From positions 48,296,064 through 48,360,063 of the forward strand of contig JAYESD010000001.1 in the NCBI GenBank assembly GCA_036927565.1: a stretch of 64,000 bases of DNA, written 5' to 3'. A model generated the notes under the pieces. That model saw only the letters and a list, made by a program, of their open reading frames with translations. It was not told the DNA's origin and did no database searches. The number at the start of each line of letters is the position of its first letter. The first letter of the stretch is position 1. Shown one piece after another: positions 35,763 through 46,888 of this stretch. The stretch is from Tuctoria greenei (taxonomy: Eukaryota; Streptophyta; Magnoliopsida; Poales; Poaceae). The position numbers and the translations under genes were made by a program.

Positions 35763-38062
35763 TAGAGAAGTACTCCACCAAACCGTGTGTGTTCGCTGGT
35801 ATTGATTTTCAGGTTTGGAAGGCACGCATGGAGGCTTTCATCCAGGCACAAGGCTTTGCAATATGGGAGAAGGTATACAAGCCTTACGAAGTGCCATCAA
35901 ATGATCAAGTTACAGCTACAAATCTGAGAGATGTCGACAACAACAACAAGGCTCGGAACTTGATCATACAAGGATTACCACAAAGCGACTTCGACCGTGT
36001 TGCACACCTCCGATCTGCATACGATGTGTGGAAAGCACTTTGTGACTACCACGAAGGATCCAACACGATCAAAGAGGTAAGGCAAGACATGTTCAAGAAA
36101 TAATACATGCGCTTCGAGATGCAACCCGGTGAGTCAATTGATGATCTCTTTGCTCGCTTTAATAAAATTCTCAGCAACTTGCGTAGCGTCAATGTTAATT
36201 TTTCAGATGCTGAAAATGCTAGGCAATTGTTAAGTGCATTAGACATGTCAATTTGGGAGATGAAAGTTACATCTATTCGTGAATCTACTGTCATGAGTAC
36301 ACTTACTTTAGATGTGCTATATTCCAAGCTAAAAACTCATGAAATTGATATAATATCACGTAAGAACCCCAACAAGTCTATTGCTTTTGTTTCTCAACGT
36401 GATATGCCTAGCTCCGGCCAATCTTCATCTTGTATTACACTTGCTTTGTTGTCCTCTCTAACCCTTGAACAGATTGAGGAGTTTCTAGAGGAGGAGCTAG
36501 CACTTCTCTCTACGAGGTTCTCAAAAGCATTGCAAAATGTGAGAACTAGAAGGAGAGGAAGCTTCGAACCTCAACGATGCTTCGAATGTGGTAAGACAGG
36601 AAATTTTCGTTCAGATTGCCCTAACCTTTCAGGTCCTACTTCCCGGGATGAAAAGAAAACAAGAACGAAGCACTCCTCTGCAAAAGATACGAAGAAAAAG
36701 AAGGGTACCATAGGACGCAAGATGATTAACACCTTCATCACCGCACTTCAAGAACTTAGTTCAAGTGATGTAGACTTTGAAAGTGATGAAGATGATGACG
36801 ATCTAGCCAACTTATGCTTCATGGCGGGCAAAACAAGATCAAGATCAAGTCAGGAGGATGCATAACACAACAGTGAAGACGATGAGGTATGTTCTACCTG
36901 CAATAAAATGTGTGATGCTATTTCTCGTGCAACTATTATTGTCAAGAAAAAGGACAAAAAGCTTAGGGATAATGCTGCTAAAATTGAATCACTAGAATCT
37001 GAAATTAACCGTTTAAAAACTTTGATTCCTAGTGATGATGCATGTCCCTCATCTGACTTAATCTATGAACAATTGTCCACATTAAGAAGTGCACACTCCT
37101 CCACTCTAGATAAACTTGAGTTAGAAATTGAAAAGAACAAAGAGCTTGCTGCACTTAATGATAAAAAGTTGAAAGATGCTAGCTGTTCTACAATTGATTT
37201 GCATTGTTCTACTTGTGATGATCTTGATAAGAAACTACAGGATGCTATGAATGAAATTTCTATATTGAACAATGCTTTACGTTCTCATGAAGTTAAATTT
37301 TGTTCCAATTGCAAACTAAAAGGAAAAACTTCATGTGAAAATTTTCTTGATCTGTCCAATAAACTTGATGACATGCATAGGACATTAGATCGGTTTTGTA
37401 ATGGGAATAAGAATCTAAACTTGCTGCTGAATTCTTCCAAGTCATGCAATGATAAAACTGGTTTAGGTTTTGATTCTCATACTCATGCTAAGGCACATCC
37501 ACCTAAAATTGTAAAGTCATTAGGAAGTGGTTTGATTCAAACAGTTTCTAAACAAAAAGGAGTGGTTTTCAAATCTGCAGGAGTGTTGTCTCATTCGGTT
37601 TCAAATAAAAATATTGCTTGCTCATCTAGACATGAACACAAAGTTAAATTTCATTGTACCTTCTGTGGTAGAGATGGTCATGTCATAGATTTTTGTTATA
37701 GACTAGCTAAACAACAGAAAAGGGAAAGAATGGCTGCTAGATCTCATAACTTTCATGCAATATTTGCTGCACACATTGAACCGAATGTACAACCTGCTGT
37801 TTTGAGTCAAAAACATTCAAAGTTTACCTCCAGACCTTCTGTTTTTGCCTCCGGAGCTACTGATTTTTGTGCTACACAAGTAACACCTTATAGGTCAGTA
37901 GTTAAGAATAAAAAATCTCAAACTTTGACTCATAAAACTACTGTTTTGTCTCAGCTCTCGCGTGTTTTTCCTGCTGCACGTCTCGTGACTCAGTACTGGA
38001 TTCCTAAATGCCTTTTGACTAACCCCAGTATTGAGTCATCGACGTATTGTGCTTCTATGTAG
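35763..38062 (+). pseudogene. Element D gag, SIRE type
   Basis: The reading frame upstream of FAGIDFQVWKARMEAFIQAQ can be followed back to ATA GAG AAG at 35763, where an ATG would be expected, so the start codon seems mutated to ATA (inference). The gag core is YDVWKALCDYHEGSNTIKEV, then a TAA at 36101-36103, then FEMQPGESIDDLFARFNKIL. First knuckle: CFECGKTGNFRSDCP, with Asn where His is expected. Acidic linker, TAA at 36863-36865, then a coiled-coil stretch (ESLESEINRLKTLI, LDKLELEIEKNKELAALNDK) and a second finger, CTFCGRDGHVIDFC. A TAG at 38060-38062 separates it from the protease. Confidence 0.88.
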
Positions 38063-38071
38063 GTTACACGT

Positions 38072-39672
38072 TTGAGGAAGGAGAACATTTGGATTGTGGA
38101 TTCAGGTTGCTCACGCCACATGACTGGAAACAAAGATTGGTTCTCCTCCCTCTCTTTTGTGTCACGTGTAGAGAATGTTACTTTTGCCGATAATTCTTCA
38201 ACTCCTATAATTGCTAAGGGTTCGGTTAGAGTAAATGATCACTACACTTTGAAGAATGTGGCACTTGTCAAAAATTTGAAATACAACTTGCTTTCCGTTT
38301 CACAATTGCTAAATAAAAATCTGGAAATTATTTTCAATAAAAACTGCTGCCAAGTTGTAGGTTCAAATAGTGAGCTTATTTTTAACATGTCTCGTTTTGG
38401 AAGAGTTTTTAAAGCTGATTTTGATATGTCTTCCTCTAAGCATAGGTGTCTAGTTGCTAATGATTCAAAGGACTTATATTTTTGGCATCGTAGACTTAAT
38501 CACGTAGGCTTTGATCACCTAACGCGTGTTAGTGCTCTTGATCGCATACGTGGGCTACCTAAGCTTAAAAGGGACAAAGAAATTGTGTTCTCTTCTTGTA
38601 GACATGCTAAGATGGTTGCAGCTTCACATACTCCTCTCACAATGATCATGACAACTGAACCATGTCAACTTTTGCATCTTGACACCGTAGGACCTTCACG
38701 TGTTCAATCCTTCGGAGGTAAATGGTATGTTCTTGTTATTGTTGATGATTATTCTAGATACTCTTGGGTTTACTTTATGGCGTCTAAGAATGAAGTTTTT
38801 AGTCACTTTAGAACTTTATTTCTTAGATTATCAATTGATCACCCAGGATCATTAAAAGAAATTAGAAGTGATAATGGAACCGAATTTAAAAATCAATCTT
38901 TTGATCACTTTTGTGCTGAAAATGGAATAAATCATCAATTCTCTTCACCATATGTACCTCAACAAAACGGTGTTGTAGAAAGAAAGAACTGAACCTTAGT
39001 TGAGATGGCTAGGACTATGCTTGATGAATATCAAACTCCTAGGAAATTTTGGGCTGATGCGTTAGCAACCGCTTGTTATGTCCCAAATCGTGTTTTCTTG
39101 CGTGCTAAGCTAGGTAAGACACCATATGAGCTCCGGTTTGGACATAGGCCTAGTGTTACACACTTTTGGGTCTTTGGTTGCAAATGCTTTGTTAAGAAAC
39201 ATGGTAATCTTGATAAATTTGAACCTAGATCCATTGATGGCATGTTTCTTGGTTATCCTTCTCATACAAGAGGCTACCGTGTGTTTTTACTTGACACTAA
39301 CAAAATTGTGGAGACTTGTGAAATGTCTTTTGATGAAGCTAGCCCAGGTACTAGCTCCGGTATTGCAGGACCAGATCCGTATCCTCAGGGGAGGGTATTT
39401 TCGAAGATGAAGAAGAGCCGGTGATACTGCCTGGTAGTTCCGAAGTTGACACATGTCCAGCTCCGGACATTGAACAAGCTCCGGCTATCACCTATGCTGG
39501 TCCTGATCATCCTCAAGCCACAAGCTCATCGATTTGTGATGAACATGAAGAAGAAGAAGCTTGTGAGACATTTGTTCCCCTACGGTTTTACAAAGATCAT
39601 CCCCCACAACAGATGATTGGAAGCTTGCACGAACGAGTCACACGGTCCAGCAATGATGAGTTCCGAATTTGA
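38072..39672 (+). pseudogene. Element D protease and integrase
   Basis: Protease active site WIVDSGCSRHMTGN; GAG-preintegrase block YFWHRRLNHVGFDHLTRVSA; integrase core with HLDTVGPSRVQSFGGKWYVL and VDDYSRYSWVYF (first Asp), EIRSDNGTEFKNQSFDHF (second Asp) and VPQQNGVVERKN (Glu). A TGA at 38990-38992 interrupts right after ERKN. The C-terminal part (39005-39424) holds VFGCKCFVKKHGNLDKF and SIDGMFLGYPSHTRGYRVF. The frame changes near 39400, and an acidic Ser/Pro-rich linker runs to a TGA at 39670-39672, where the RT deletion begins. Confidence 0.9.
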
Positions 39673-40545
39673 AATGTGTATGATGGGTGAACTCACTTAC
39701 TTTTTGGGGCTGCAAATCAAGCAAACCAAGGAGGGTACCTTTGTGTATCAAACGAAGTATACCAAAGACCTCCTAAGGCGCTTCAACATGGACAAAAGCA
39801 AGCCTCTTCGGACACCAATGGGTACAGCAACAACACTTGAACTTGATGAAGATGGTGAATCTGTGAATCAAAAAGAATATAGAAGCATGATCGGATCACT
39901 TTTGTACCTCATGGGATCAAGACCGGACATAAAATTCAGCGTATGTCTTTGTGCACGGTTTCAAGCTTCCCCACGTGTTTCACATCGTCAGGCCATCAAA
40001 AGGATTCTCAGGTACTTACATGGAACTCAAGAATTTGGCATTTTTCTTCCTTCTTCCTCAACCATTACTTTGAAGCTTTTTTGGATGCTGATTTCGGGGG
40101 TTGTAGGATTGATAGGAAAAGTACTTCCGGTGCTTGTCATGTTCTTGGTAATTCTCTTGTTGCTTGGTCCTCTAGAAAACAAAATTCAGTTGCACAATCC
40201 ACAGCCGAATCTGAATATGTAGCTGCTGCTAGTGCTTGCTCACAAATTCTTTGGATTGTTCAAACACTTAAGGACTATGGGGTTGATTTAAATAGTGTTC
40301 CACTGTTCTGTGATAACACTAGTGCCATTTGCATTACTAAAAACCCCGTGCAACATTCTAGAACTAAGCACATTGACATTAGGTATCACTTTCTCAGAGA
40401 TAATGTTGAAAAAGGAAACATTGTGCTTCACCATGTAGATACCGAACAACAATTGGCTGACATTTTTACAAAACCTTTGGATTTCACTCGTTTTTGTTAC
40501 ATTCGTAGTGAAATAGGGGTTATGCATCCTCATGGCTTAAATTGA
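39617..40545 (+). pseudogene. Element D RT C-terminal remnant and RNase H
   Basis: Starts at the end of the copia RT: CMMGELTYFLGLQIKQTKEG, YTKDLLRRFNMDKSKPLRTP, YRSMIGSLLYLMGSRPDIKF, FQASPRVSHRQAIKRILRYL. The palm with the copia YVDDI box is absent, because sequence joins directly from the linker at about 39660. A frameshift near 40065 leads to RNase H: AFLDADFGGCRIDRKSTSGA, VAWSSRKQNSVAQSTAESEY, FCDNTSAICITKNPVQHSRT and QQLADIFTKPLDFTRF, ending MHPHGLN-TGA. RNase H residues look intact. Confidence 0.9.
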
Positions 40546-41544
40546 GGGTGAGTTTTGAAACTTGGGAAGTCTATGTGTGAATCTGAAATTAAAATAATAT
40601 GAGCATAGTATTTCATACATATATGACTTTGTGATTCCTTTTACATGCTGAAAGTTCTTACTACATTACTCGTGTTATACAATTTGTAGTTTTTACCATG
40701 TCTAGTAATTGGAATAATTACTTACACTAAATCTGGTCATGGTCAAACTTTCTTGCTGTTTTGAACTTGATGCATGCTCACAAATGCTTTTAATCATAAA
40801 GAATTAATCAAGTAATCAACTCACATGTTGAGTTTTTATGAACAAATATAAATTGAGAAAAGATCAAGAGAGTATTCATGCATCGCACTTCTTTTTCTGA
40901 GATGGCTTATCGTTGCACTTAGATTTGAACTTGGAAGAAGTTGTGTATGACTAAAACCATGTCCTTAAGCTTCTGATTGTCAAATGACGTAGGCTTGGCG
41001 TGGTTGGTTAGAATAAGGCAGATGCACATATAATCTCTCGCAAATATCATATGATCTAAATTTATGCTTTGAAAAATAATAAAATGCAGCAACTAGTGTC
41101 ATGCTTTCAGGTTTTGAAATAGTTAAGTTTGTGAGATCATGACTTAATTAAATTGAAAATTACATTTGATCTCTAGCATGGCTTACACTACTTTATGTAT
41201 TTCATTGATGTGATAATGTAAGGTACTTGATAGTATGACTTGGATGAGCTTTGTTTATATGTATATGTTATAATATGCTCATAACAACTGAAGGGGTAGA
41301 GATAATTTGTTTATATCTCATGACTTGCTGAATACATTGTCAAAGGGGGAGAGATAAGCACGAGGAGAAAGAGAATATGTGCATCAGGAGAGATAATAAA
41401 GGGGGAGAGATAATATGGGATAATTTTTCTTCTCATTTACTTTTGATTTAAAAAAGGGGAGAAATTGTCTTCAAAACTTTTATGTGAATAAGCCAATGTT
41501 CGGATTTTAAATGGTGTTGCCAATGCATTCATCAAGGGGGAGAT
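40546..41544 (+). other. Element D 3' untranslated region with repeated purine tracts
   Basis: No env-like ORF is seen. AAAGGGGGAGAGATA-type tracts occur at about 41344, 41398, 41453 and 41534; the last (AAGGGGGAGATTG) abuts the 3' LTR at 41545 and is the functional polypurine tract position. Confidence 0.75.
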
Positions 41545-43417
41545 TGTAAGACCTATGTGTGCTGAATACATTGGCTTGTAGTGAATACACTTGGCTTTGA
41601 TGATAAAAGTTTTGAATATCACCAAAACACCTTTTATCAAGGTCTGACTCTAGCTCCGAGCTATAGCAAGGTCCGACCATAGGTCCGACTTGTTTTGGGT
41701 AGCTCCGGTTACGTTCGATGCTAGGTCCGACTTCTTGGTAAGGTCCGACCAGCTTTGGTAAGCTCCGGTGAGCTTTATCTTTAGCTCCGGCATGTCTTTG
41801 TTAGCTCCGGCATGTCTTTGATAGCTCCGGCATGCTTTTCCTAAGCTCCGACGTACTTTGTCTAGCTCCGGTTTTGGGTTGACTAGTTTTGACTAGTTTT
41901 TGGTAAGCTCCGGCGGGTTCTTTACTCTACTAGTTTTTGGTAAGCTCCGGCGGGTGCTTTACTCTACTAGTTTTGTTAGCTCCGGCTCAAGGTCCGGGTT
42001 GCTCTGGCAAGGTCCGGAACTTGACCGCAGTGCTTCTGCTTTTCATTTGTAATGTTTCGTACTTGCTTTACATTATTGGAAAGATTGCTTAGTATTCATT
42101 TGCTAAGTTTTTTGTTGCGTTTTGGTTGATATGGATAATATTGTGTTACCGTGGTTTTGCAACATGGTTATGTGAGGTGCTCACGTAAGGTGTTGTGTTC
42201 GGAACTAACTTGAGTCAAGTCGAGGACTTGGGCTCGTATGGATTGGTTGTTTATTCATGTGCAGGTGTTGCTTGAGTTCAAGACATGGCTGGTGACGGGA
42301 TCCATTGGACTAGTCTCAGGGAGGAGATGAGGTTCCAACAACCAAATTCAGGAGGAATTGTGGTTGAGCTGATCAGGAGGTTGCGCAGCATGATTGAATC
42401 AAGAACAATGCATATGAAGGTATCGTGGACGTCGTTGGAAGGTGTTTGCACGTGTGCAAGGAGTGCATGGACGTGACTACATGGTTCTGAGGCGTGATGA
42501 AGAGATGTGGATGTATAGAATTGGTCGGAAAGGTCCAACCGACTAGGTTATGGACTCAGGCTGCGGGTGAGTCGGGTTTAACTCAAATATGGAATGATTT
42601 GAGTTGGTTATGATAGGATTTCTTGTGGGTCACGAATTTGAGTTGTTTAGGAATGTGGGATATGTTCCTAAGGTGTTTGGAAGTCTTAAGATTGCTTCTA
42701 TCTGCGTATAGAAGAATCTTGAGCAGTTATGGAAAGTTACAATTCGTGATCTGAGTAGGATTGGAATCCTAGTTGAGATTGGGTTGGCCTAAGGGCTGGT
42801 TATATAAGAAAGGGAGCCCAGAGCTCGTGGTGCACAACTTTGGGGCTGTTCCTCTTGTGTTCTATTGAATAAAATTCGTAGTTTGAAGGAACTTTTGTGC
42901 CTTATTCGTCCGACTTGTTCCAGACAAGTTTTACTCGTCGAGTTTCTGGACAGCACTACCTTTCGTTGGTGGTTTTCTCATAACTCTAGTTTTATAGATC
43001 CAATTGACGTGATTCTTTTTGGGTTGTCTTCACAACTTGATTATCTATCATATGTCAAAATTTCACGGTCATTGGATTTGTGGTTTCTGATCTACACGAG
43101 TTTCTTTGCAGCGTTCCAGAACTGTTTTTTCTCGGGTAGGGCAGATTGACCATTGTTTGATCTTTCGATCATAACTTGAGTTTTTCTCGACGGATTTGAG
43201 TGATTCTTTTTGTGTTGTCTTCATGACTTGATTCTCTATGATATCTATCACTTTTGTCACAGTGAAACACGTTTAGATTAGACTCACACACGATTTCTTT
43301 AACATATCGTTTTTGTGCCGAAAGGGTTTGGGGTTTAATTGTTTCCGCTGCGTAAGATTTTTAAATCTACCATTCACCCCCCCTCTGGTATCTTTTCACG
43401 TGCTCTTTGATCCTACA
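41545..43417 (+). repeat. Element D 3' LTR (1873 bp)
   Basis: Full-length copy, including the 260 bp missing from the 5' LTR (roughly 41827-42090). The segment 41650-42010 is a loose minisatellite built on TAGCTCCGGCATGTCTTTG and AAGGTCCGAC units. TATATAAG at 42801-42808. Confidence 0.9.
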
Positions 43418-43430
43418 CACCGACAACTAC

Positions 43431-43543
43431 CCTGTTTTCACCACAAAAGGAGATAACAAGCAAGTGTAATCATGTCTAATAACTACTAGTACCTATAGGC
43501 TAATCACAAGTGATAGCTTTCCTTCACTTCCTTTGCCTTCCCT
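43431..43543 (-). other. Element A leader next to the PBS
   Basis: Short piece of element A between its PBS and the element C insertion; no coding. Confidence 0.6.
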
Positions 43544-43556
43544 GGCAACGGCGCTA
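43544..43556 (-). other. Element A primer binding site
   Basis: The minus strand reads TAGCGCCGTTGCCAGGGAA; the TGGCGCCGTTGCC pattern is used by Athila/Tat-type elements, here with one changed base. It is four bases from the LTR. Confidence 0.65.
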
Positions 43557-43560
43557 GAAA

Positions 43561-45087
43561 TGCTTTTTGACGGCTACTAACGTCACAGATCATCTCTCGA
43601 AAGAGATGAGGTCCGCAAGAACACGGAAACTGTCGTGTATATTTTCACCCAAGAGTATTCCCAAGGGTATCATATTTATCCAAAAGGAAGGAAATGGAGT
43701 AAAGTAAACACTACTCTTAGATCAATCTATGGGATACTAATCAATTATCAAGACAGGGGTACGTTGATGATATGGGTAGTGTGACACACACCTAAGCAAT
43801 CTACTCTAAGGGTAAGGTTGTCCTAGCAAGGGTTAGACTACGAGATGGATATACTCCTACTATTTTCTAATTACTCATATACATAGCCTAATAAAGTTCA
43901 AATGAATATGCTAATGGTGAATACTAGGGATTAGTGGTCCAACACATCAGGCACGGGTTTACCCCTAGCAAAACTAGGCAACTCCCTCCAAGAGCCTGTG
44001 GTATAGCCGAACGTGAAGGATTACAAAGGACAGATAGGATTGTCACCACCTACTACCTACCTCTTCAATCCGTGGGTCTACGAGACATCCAATGCTACTT
44101 AACTATCCTAGCACCATGCTAGCGTATTAAGTAAATACCAAAGGGGCCGCGACACAACCGACCCTAAGGCAATGACTAACCTAAACATCATTGAACCAAT
44201 GTTGGGACCAAGCACTAACATGTTCATATTAACATCATCATATTATTACCTAATTAGACTATAGTGGTGATGTATGATGTTTATGATAACATGATAATGG
44301 AATTATATATAGATCATAACAACATCTACACCTAGCACATACAGAGACTCCACAACCAAACAAGGAACGCTTTGCCCAAGTTTATAAGTAAATAAAGACT
44401 AATAATGATATTATTATAAAGCACAAAATCACAAATACAAGAGAAGATACATGAGCCATACCTTTCCCAATTTGGACTTGCGACTAGAGGCTCCTCTCTA
44501 TAGCCTAACCTCCAATAAGGAACTAGGAGAAATAGTGTATACAATAGAGTGATGCTCAAGTGGTGTGTGTTGAAGTGAGGGGTGAGGGGTCCTATTTATA
44601 GCTTGGAGAAAGGTTGGTTCTCGCCACCAAAAGCGCGCAAATCAGTCAACACTGACTTCTTCAAGCCGGGAGGAGCCAACACGTGGAAGCTGACCAAGTT
44701 TGGAGGAAAGACTAGGTCGACCGACTAGGGGGGTTGGCTGACCTGGTAAGTCCTCCAAACGGTCTGTTCTTTCTTGGGGTGACTTCCAGGTGGGTCCCAT
44801 TCCTTTATATGGTTGCTACACCGTTGGATAGCCTCAGATACTTCTGTTTGTGAGCCATTTGATTCATGTGGTGCCATTTGTCATTGCTTGATTGGCTAGA
44901 ATGATATTTTATAGGATACATCCCCTGGTTTCACTTCAATTCTGCATAGAATCCCTGCATGCACTACTTTCTCCAAGGACAAGTGGAAATAGGTGAAATA
45001 GAAAGGTGATGTGTGCAAGAAATGAAAATTCCTTCACATAATTGAGTTATATTGACGGGTGAAATTGTTGTATAACAACCGTCAAAA
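43561..45087 (-). repeat. Element A 5' LTR (~1527 bp)
   Basis: Ends at the PBS side with CCGTCAAAAAGCA and begins TTTTGACGGTTGTTATACA on the minus strand. The TTGACGG / CCGTCAA pair forms a terminal inverted repeat. The half 44274-45087 matches 7890-8701. TATA box at 44600-44593. Outer flank is the antisense ORF of element E, so A integrated there. Confidence 0.82.
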
Positions 45088-45560
45088 GAGCTCCTCCCAA
45101 AAACTATGCTCGAAGGTCGGGTTTCCCATCATCAGATCCAGGTGATCGTGGTCATCGGTCTTCATGATCACCCAGTCGACCCACCAATGCTCCCACTTGG
45201 ATGGGTTGAAGGGTGGGATGTATCTGCTCGAGGTCTTGCTCCGATGCTGGAAGTAGTAGGCCCTTATCTGGTTAGACAAACCGCGCCCGGTGGTCCACAG
45301 TATGAAGAAGTACTAGAATAAGGTCACCAACAGCCGGACATCGACGAACATTTCACAGATGTGGAAAAACACCACCACCAGCACGAAGGAGTTTAGCGAT
45401 AGATGATGCAGCTAGAGGTCATAGACCTCCAGCAACGTGAGGAAGAATGAGATGCAAGGAGTGCGAACCTAGCCACCACATACTCGATGAAGACGACGAT
45501 TTCACCGCAGCCCAGGTCACGAAGCGGGATGGCTCTGCGGTGAATCTACCGCTTCTACTC
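45088..45560 (-). pseudogene. Element E antisense-ORF remnant (gypsy-type transposon domain)
   Basis: The minus strand reads GEIVVFIEYVVARFALLA, a frame change, then ISFFLTLLEVYDL-stop-LHHLSLNSFVLVVVFFHICE (45440-45360 region), a second stop, then IRAYYFQHRSKTSSRYIPPF and WEHWWVDWVIMKTDDHDHLD. Block for block this parallels the domain in element C (LLDFYGLQLYHLGPHSILLV, KWDDWKKDWIVIRVEEHEKL). It is cut at 45087 by the LTR of element A; the missing part would lie left of the window. Two stops and a frameshift show it is old. Confidence 0.85.
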
Positions 45561-46034
45561 CTCGGCATGCCAACCGAGCAGTCACCTCACCGGCTCCAAG
45601 TGCTCACTCTTCCTGAGGCGAGGGGAGGGCAGGTTGGATGTCAGTGGAGCGGGTGGGAGCAGGATCTTGTCTAAGGTCGAGGGCTCAAGCGCGGAAGTGG
45701 AAGGATGATGGAAGGCTCGAGCACAAGGAAACGATTGAGGGATCAATCACATATGGGTGCAAAAGTTTTCCCTTTACCCAACTCCACGATGCTTGGGAGC
45801 ACGTCGTGCATGTCATCTGGGCCTGATATGCATTGTGCAACCCGCAACGCGAATGACAATGGGACCATGGTCACCTATTAGGAGGCACGGGCCAAGAAGT
45901 CAGTAACTCAAGAAGGCAACTTGGTGGTTCCCAAAGAGGCAACGCTGCGGAGGTGAAGCGGCCACATCAAGAAACGTCACGGTTAATGTTGCACAGCAGG
46001 CAAAGATCACATCGCCACGACCTGTCAACCAGAA
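45561..46034 (+). other. Element E sequence between antisense ORF and 3' LTR
   Basis: Corresponds in position to 32760-33226 of element C. No coding evidence. Confidence 0.5.
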
Positions 46035-46134
46035 GCAGACTCTATACCAGGTACCCCCATGCACAGGCTAAAAATGCCTAAGGACCCCGCCTCCTTGCTG
46101 AGACAGGCCCCATAGATGAAACATGTTCAGCGGA

Positions 46135-46590
46135 CCCAGACCGTGCCCCTCATCAGGTGTGGGCTCCGGTACTACCACATGCCCCTCGGCTGAAAAGCTG
46201 GCCTCCCTACAGATGCTGGCTCCACGGTCGCCACGCATCCGGTGGGCTTGGACCCCGCCCCTCCTCATGGGTAGGCTCCGGTACCACCACGTTCCCCTTA
46301 GCTCTGGAGCTGGCCTTCCTACAGAGGCGGGCTCCGCGGCCGCCAAGCATCCTGCAGGTCGGACCCCGCCCCTCCACAGCAGCGGGCTCCAGGACCGCCA
46401 CGTGTCTATCGGCTCAAAGGTTGACCTCCTGGCAGAGGCAAGCTCCAAAGCCGCCGCGTGTCTTGCAGGGTTGGACCTTGCATCTCCACAGAGGTGGGCT
46501 CTGAGGCTGCCATGTGGCCCGTAGCACGGGACCTGACCTCCCCCGCAAAGGAGGGCTCCGGTGCTACCACGCGTCCTGTGACCTGCTCTG
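46135..46590 (+). repeat. Minisatellite in E1 LTR, ~57 bp unit
   Basis: About eight degenerate units of the form GGCTCCGG-N-ACCACGTGTCC...GGACC...CCTCC-CAGAGG recur every 56-60 bp. Open frames across it on both strands (for example 46068-46640 minus) are by-products of the period. Confidence 0.8.
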
Positions 46591-46888
46591 GGTGGTAGAT
46601 CATGGGAGTAAAGTGCGGTGTGCCTTGTCAAGTCGTGCATTCAAGATACGTGTCTTCCCCAAGCACACGGGTGCAGCACACGCTACTGTTAGAAGCCACT
46701 GTGCCCAACCACATCACAGTGAAGGCGTTGCAGTGGTACTACACGCTGCTGATAGGGTAGGATGCGGCGACACGAAGGATGGGACATTCCCTACCATCAT
46801 CAACAACTATGCTTAGGCTCTGGCGCACAATGCGGCAGGATGGCGGGTCTTCAGCCACAATAAGAGGAAGCAACTGGTAGTAATAAAG

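Larger units (their letters stand above)
34087..43417 (+). mobile_element. Element D: Ty1/copia SIRE-like, deleted
   Basis: Plus-strand copia with LTRs 34087-35699 and 41545-43417, tRNA-Met PBS, gag with two zinc fingers, protease, integrase, a remnant of RT, and RNase H. Flanked by TSD CACCG (34082-34086, 43418-43422). The long gag with a coiled-coil segment and a second C-terminal CCHC finger, the ~1.9 kb LTR and the repeated AAAGGGGGAGA tracts at the 3' end are hallmarks of the SIRE/Maximus lineage. A deletion removed the catalytic RT core, so the copy is non-autonomous. Confidence 0.92.
21567..43425 (+). mobile_element. Element C: Ty3/gypsy Tat-like with antisense ORF; hosts element D
   Basis: Plus-strand element with LTR 21567-22430, PBS, gag, protease-RT-RNase H, partial integrase, a long 3' region with an antisense ORF, and a 3' LTR starting 33227. 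The 3' LTR is cut three bases before its end by element D (34087-43417): CACCG is duplicated at 34082-34086 and 43418-43422 and the final ACA of the LTR is at 43423-43425. The outer TSD ACTAC is at 21562-21566 and 43426-43430. LTR ends form a perfect TGTCGGT / ACCGACA inverted repeat. The extra antisense ORF and the second RNase H place it in the Tat lineage (RIRE2-like). Confidence 0.92.
7890..45087 (-). mobile_element. Element A: LTR element without visible pol, interrupted by T, B, C and D
   Basis: Two LTR copies in the same minus orientation (45087-43561 and 8701-7890) bracket internal sequence that survives in three pieces: 43560-43431, 21561-19870 and 11887-8702, about 5.0 kb in all. 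The pieces are rejoined by the exact TSDs of element C (ACTAC) and element B (TTCCT). PBS-like and purine-tract signals sit at the expected LTR edges. No protease, RT, RNase H or integrase motif is readable in the internal pieces, so the element looks non-autonomous. The CGCCGTTGCC PBS core and GCTTGGGG tract resemble Tat/Athila-type elements; that lineage call is inference. Left-hand LTR and TSD ends lie outside the window. Confidence 0.75.

Noticed and set aside
43561..45087. Reading the TTTTGACGG...CCGTCAAAA bounded unit as a DNA transposon
   Set aside because: A truncated direct copy exists at 7890-8701 next to a purine tract, and a PBS lies at the inner edge, so an LTR explains more.
46068..46640. 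190-codon minus-strand ORF and overlapping plus-strand ORFs
   Set aside because: All follow the ~57 bp minisatellite, a multiple of three, in an LTR.
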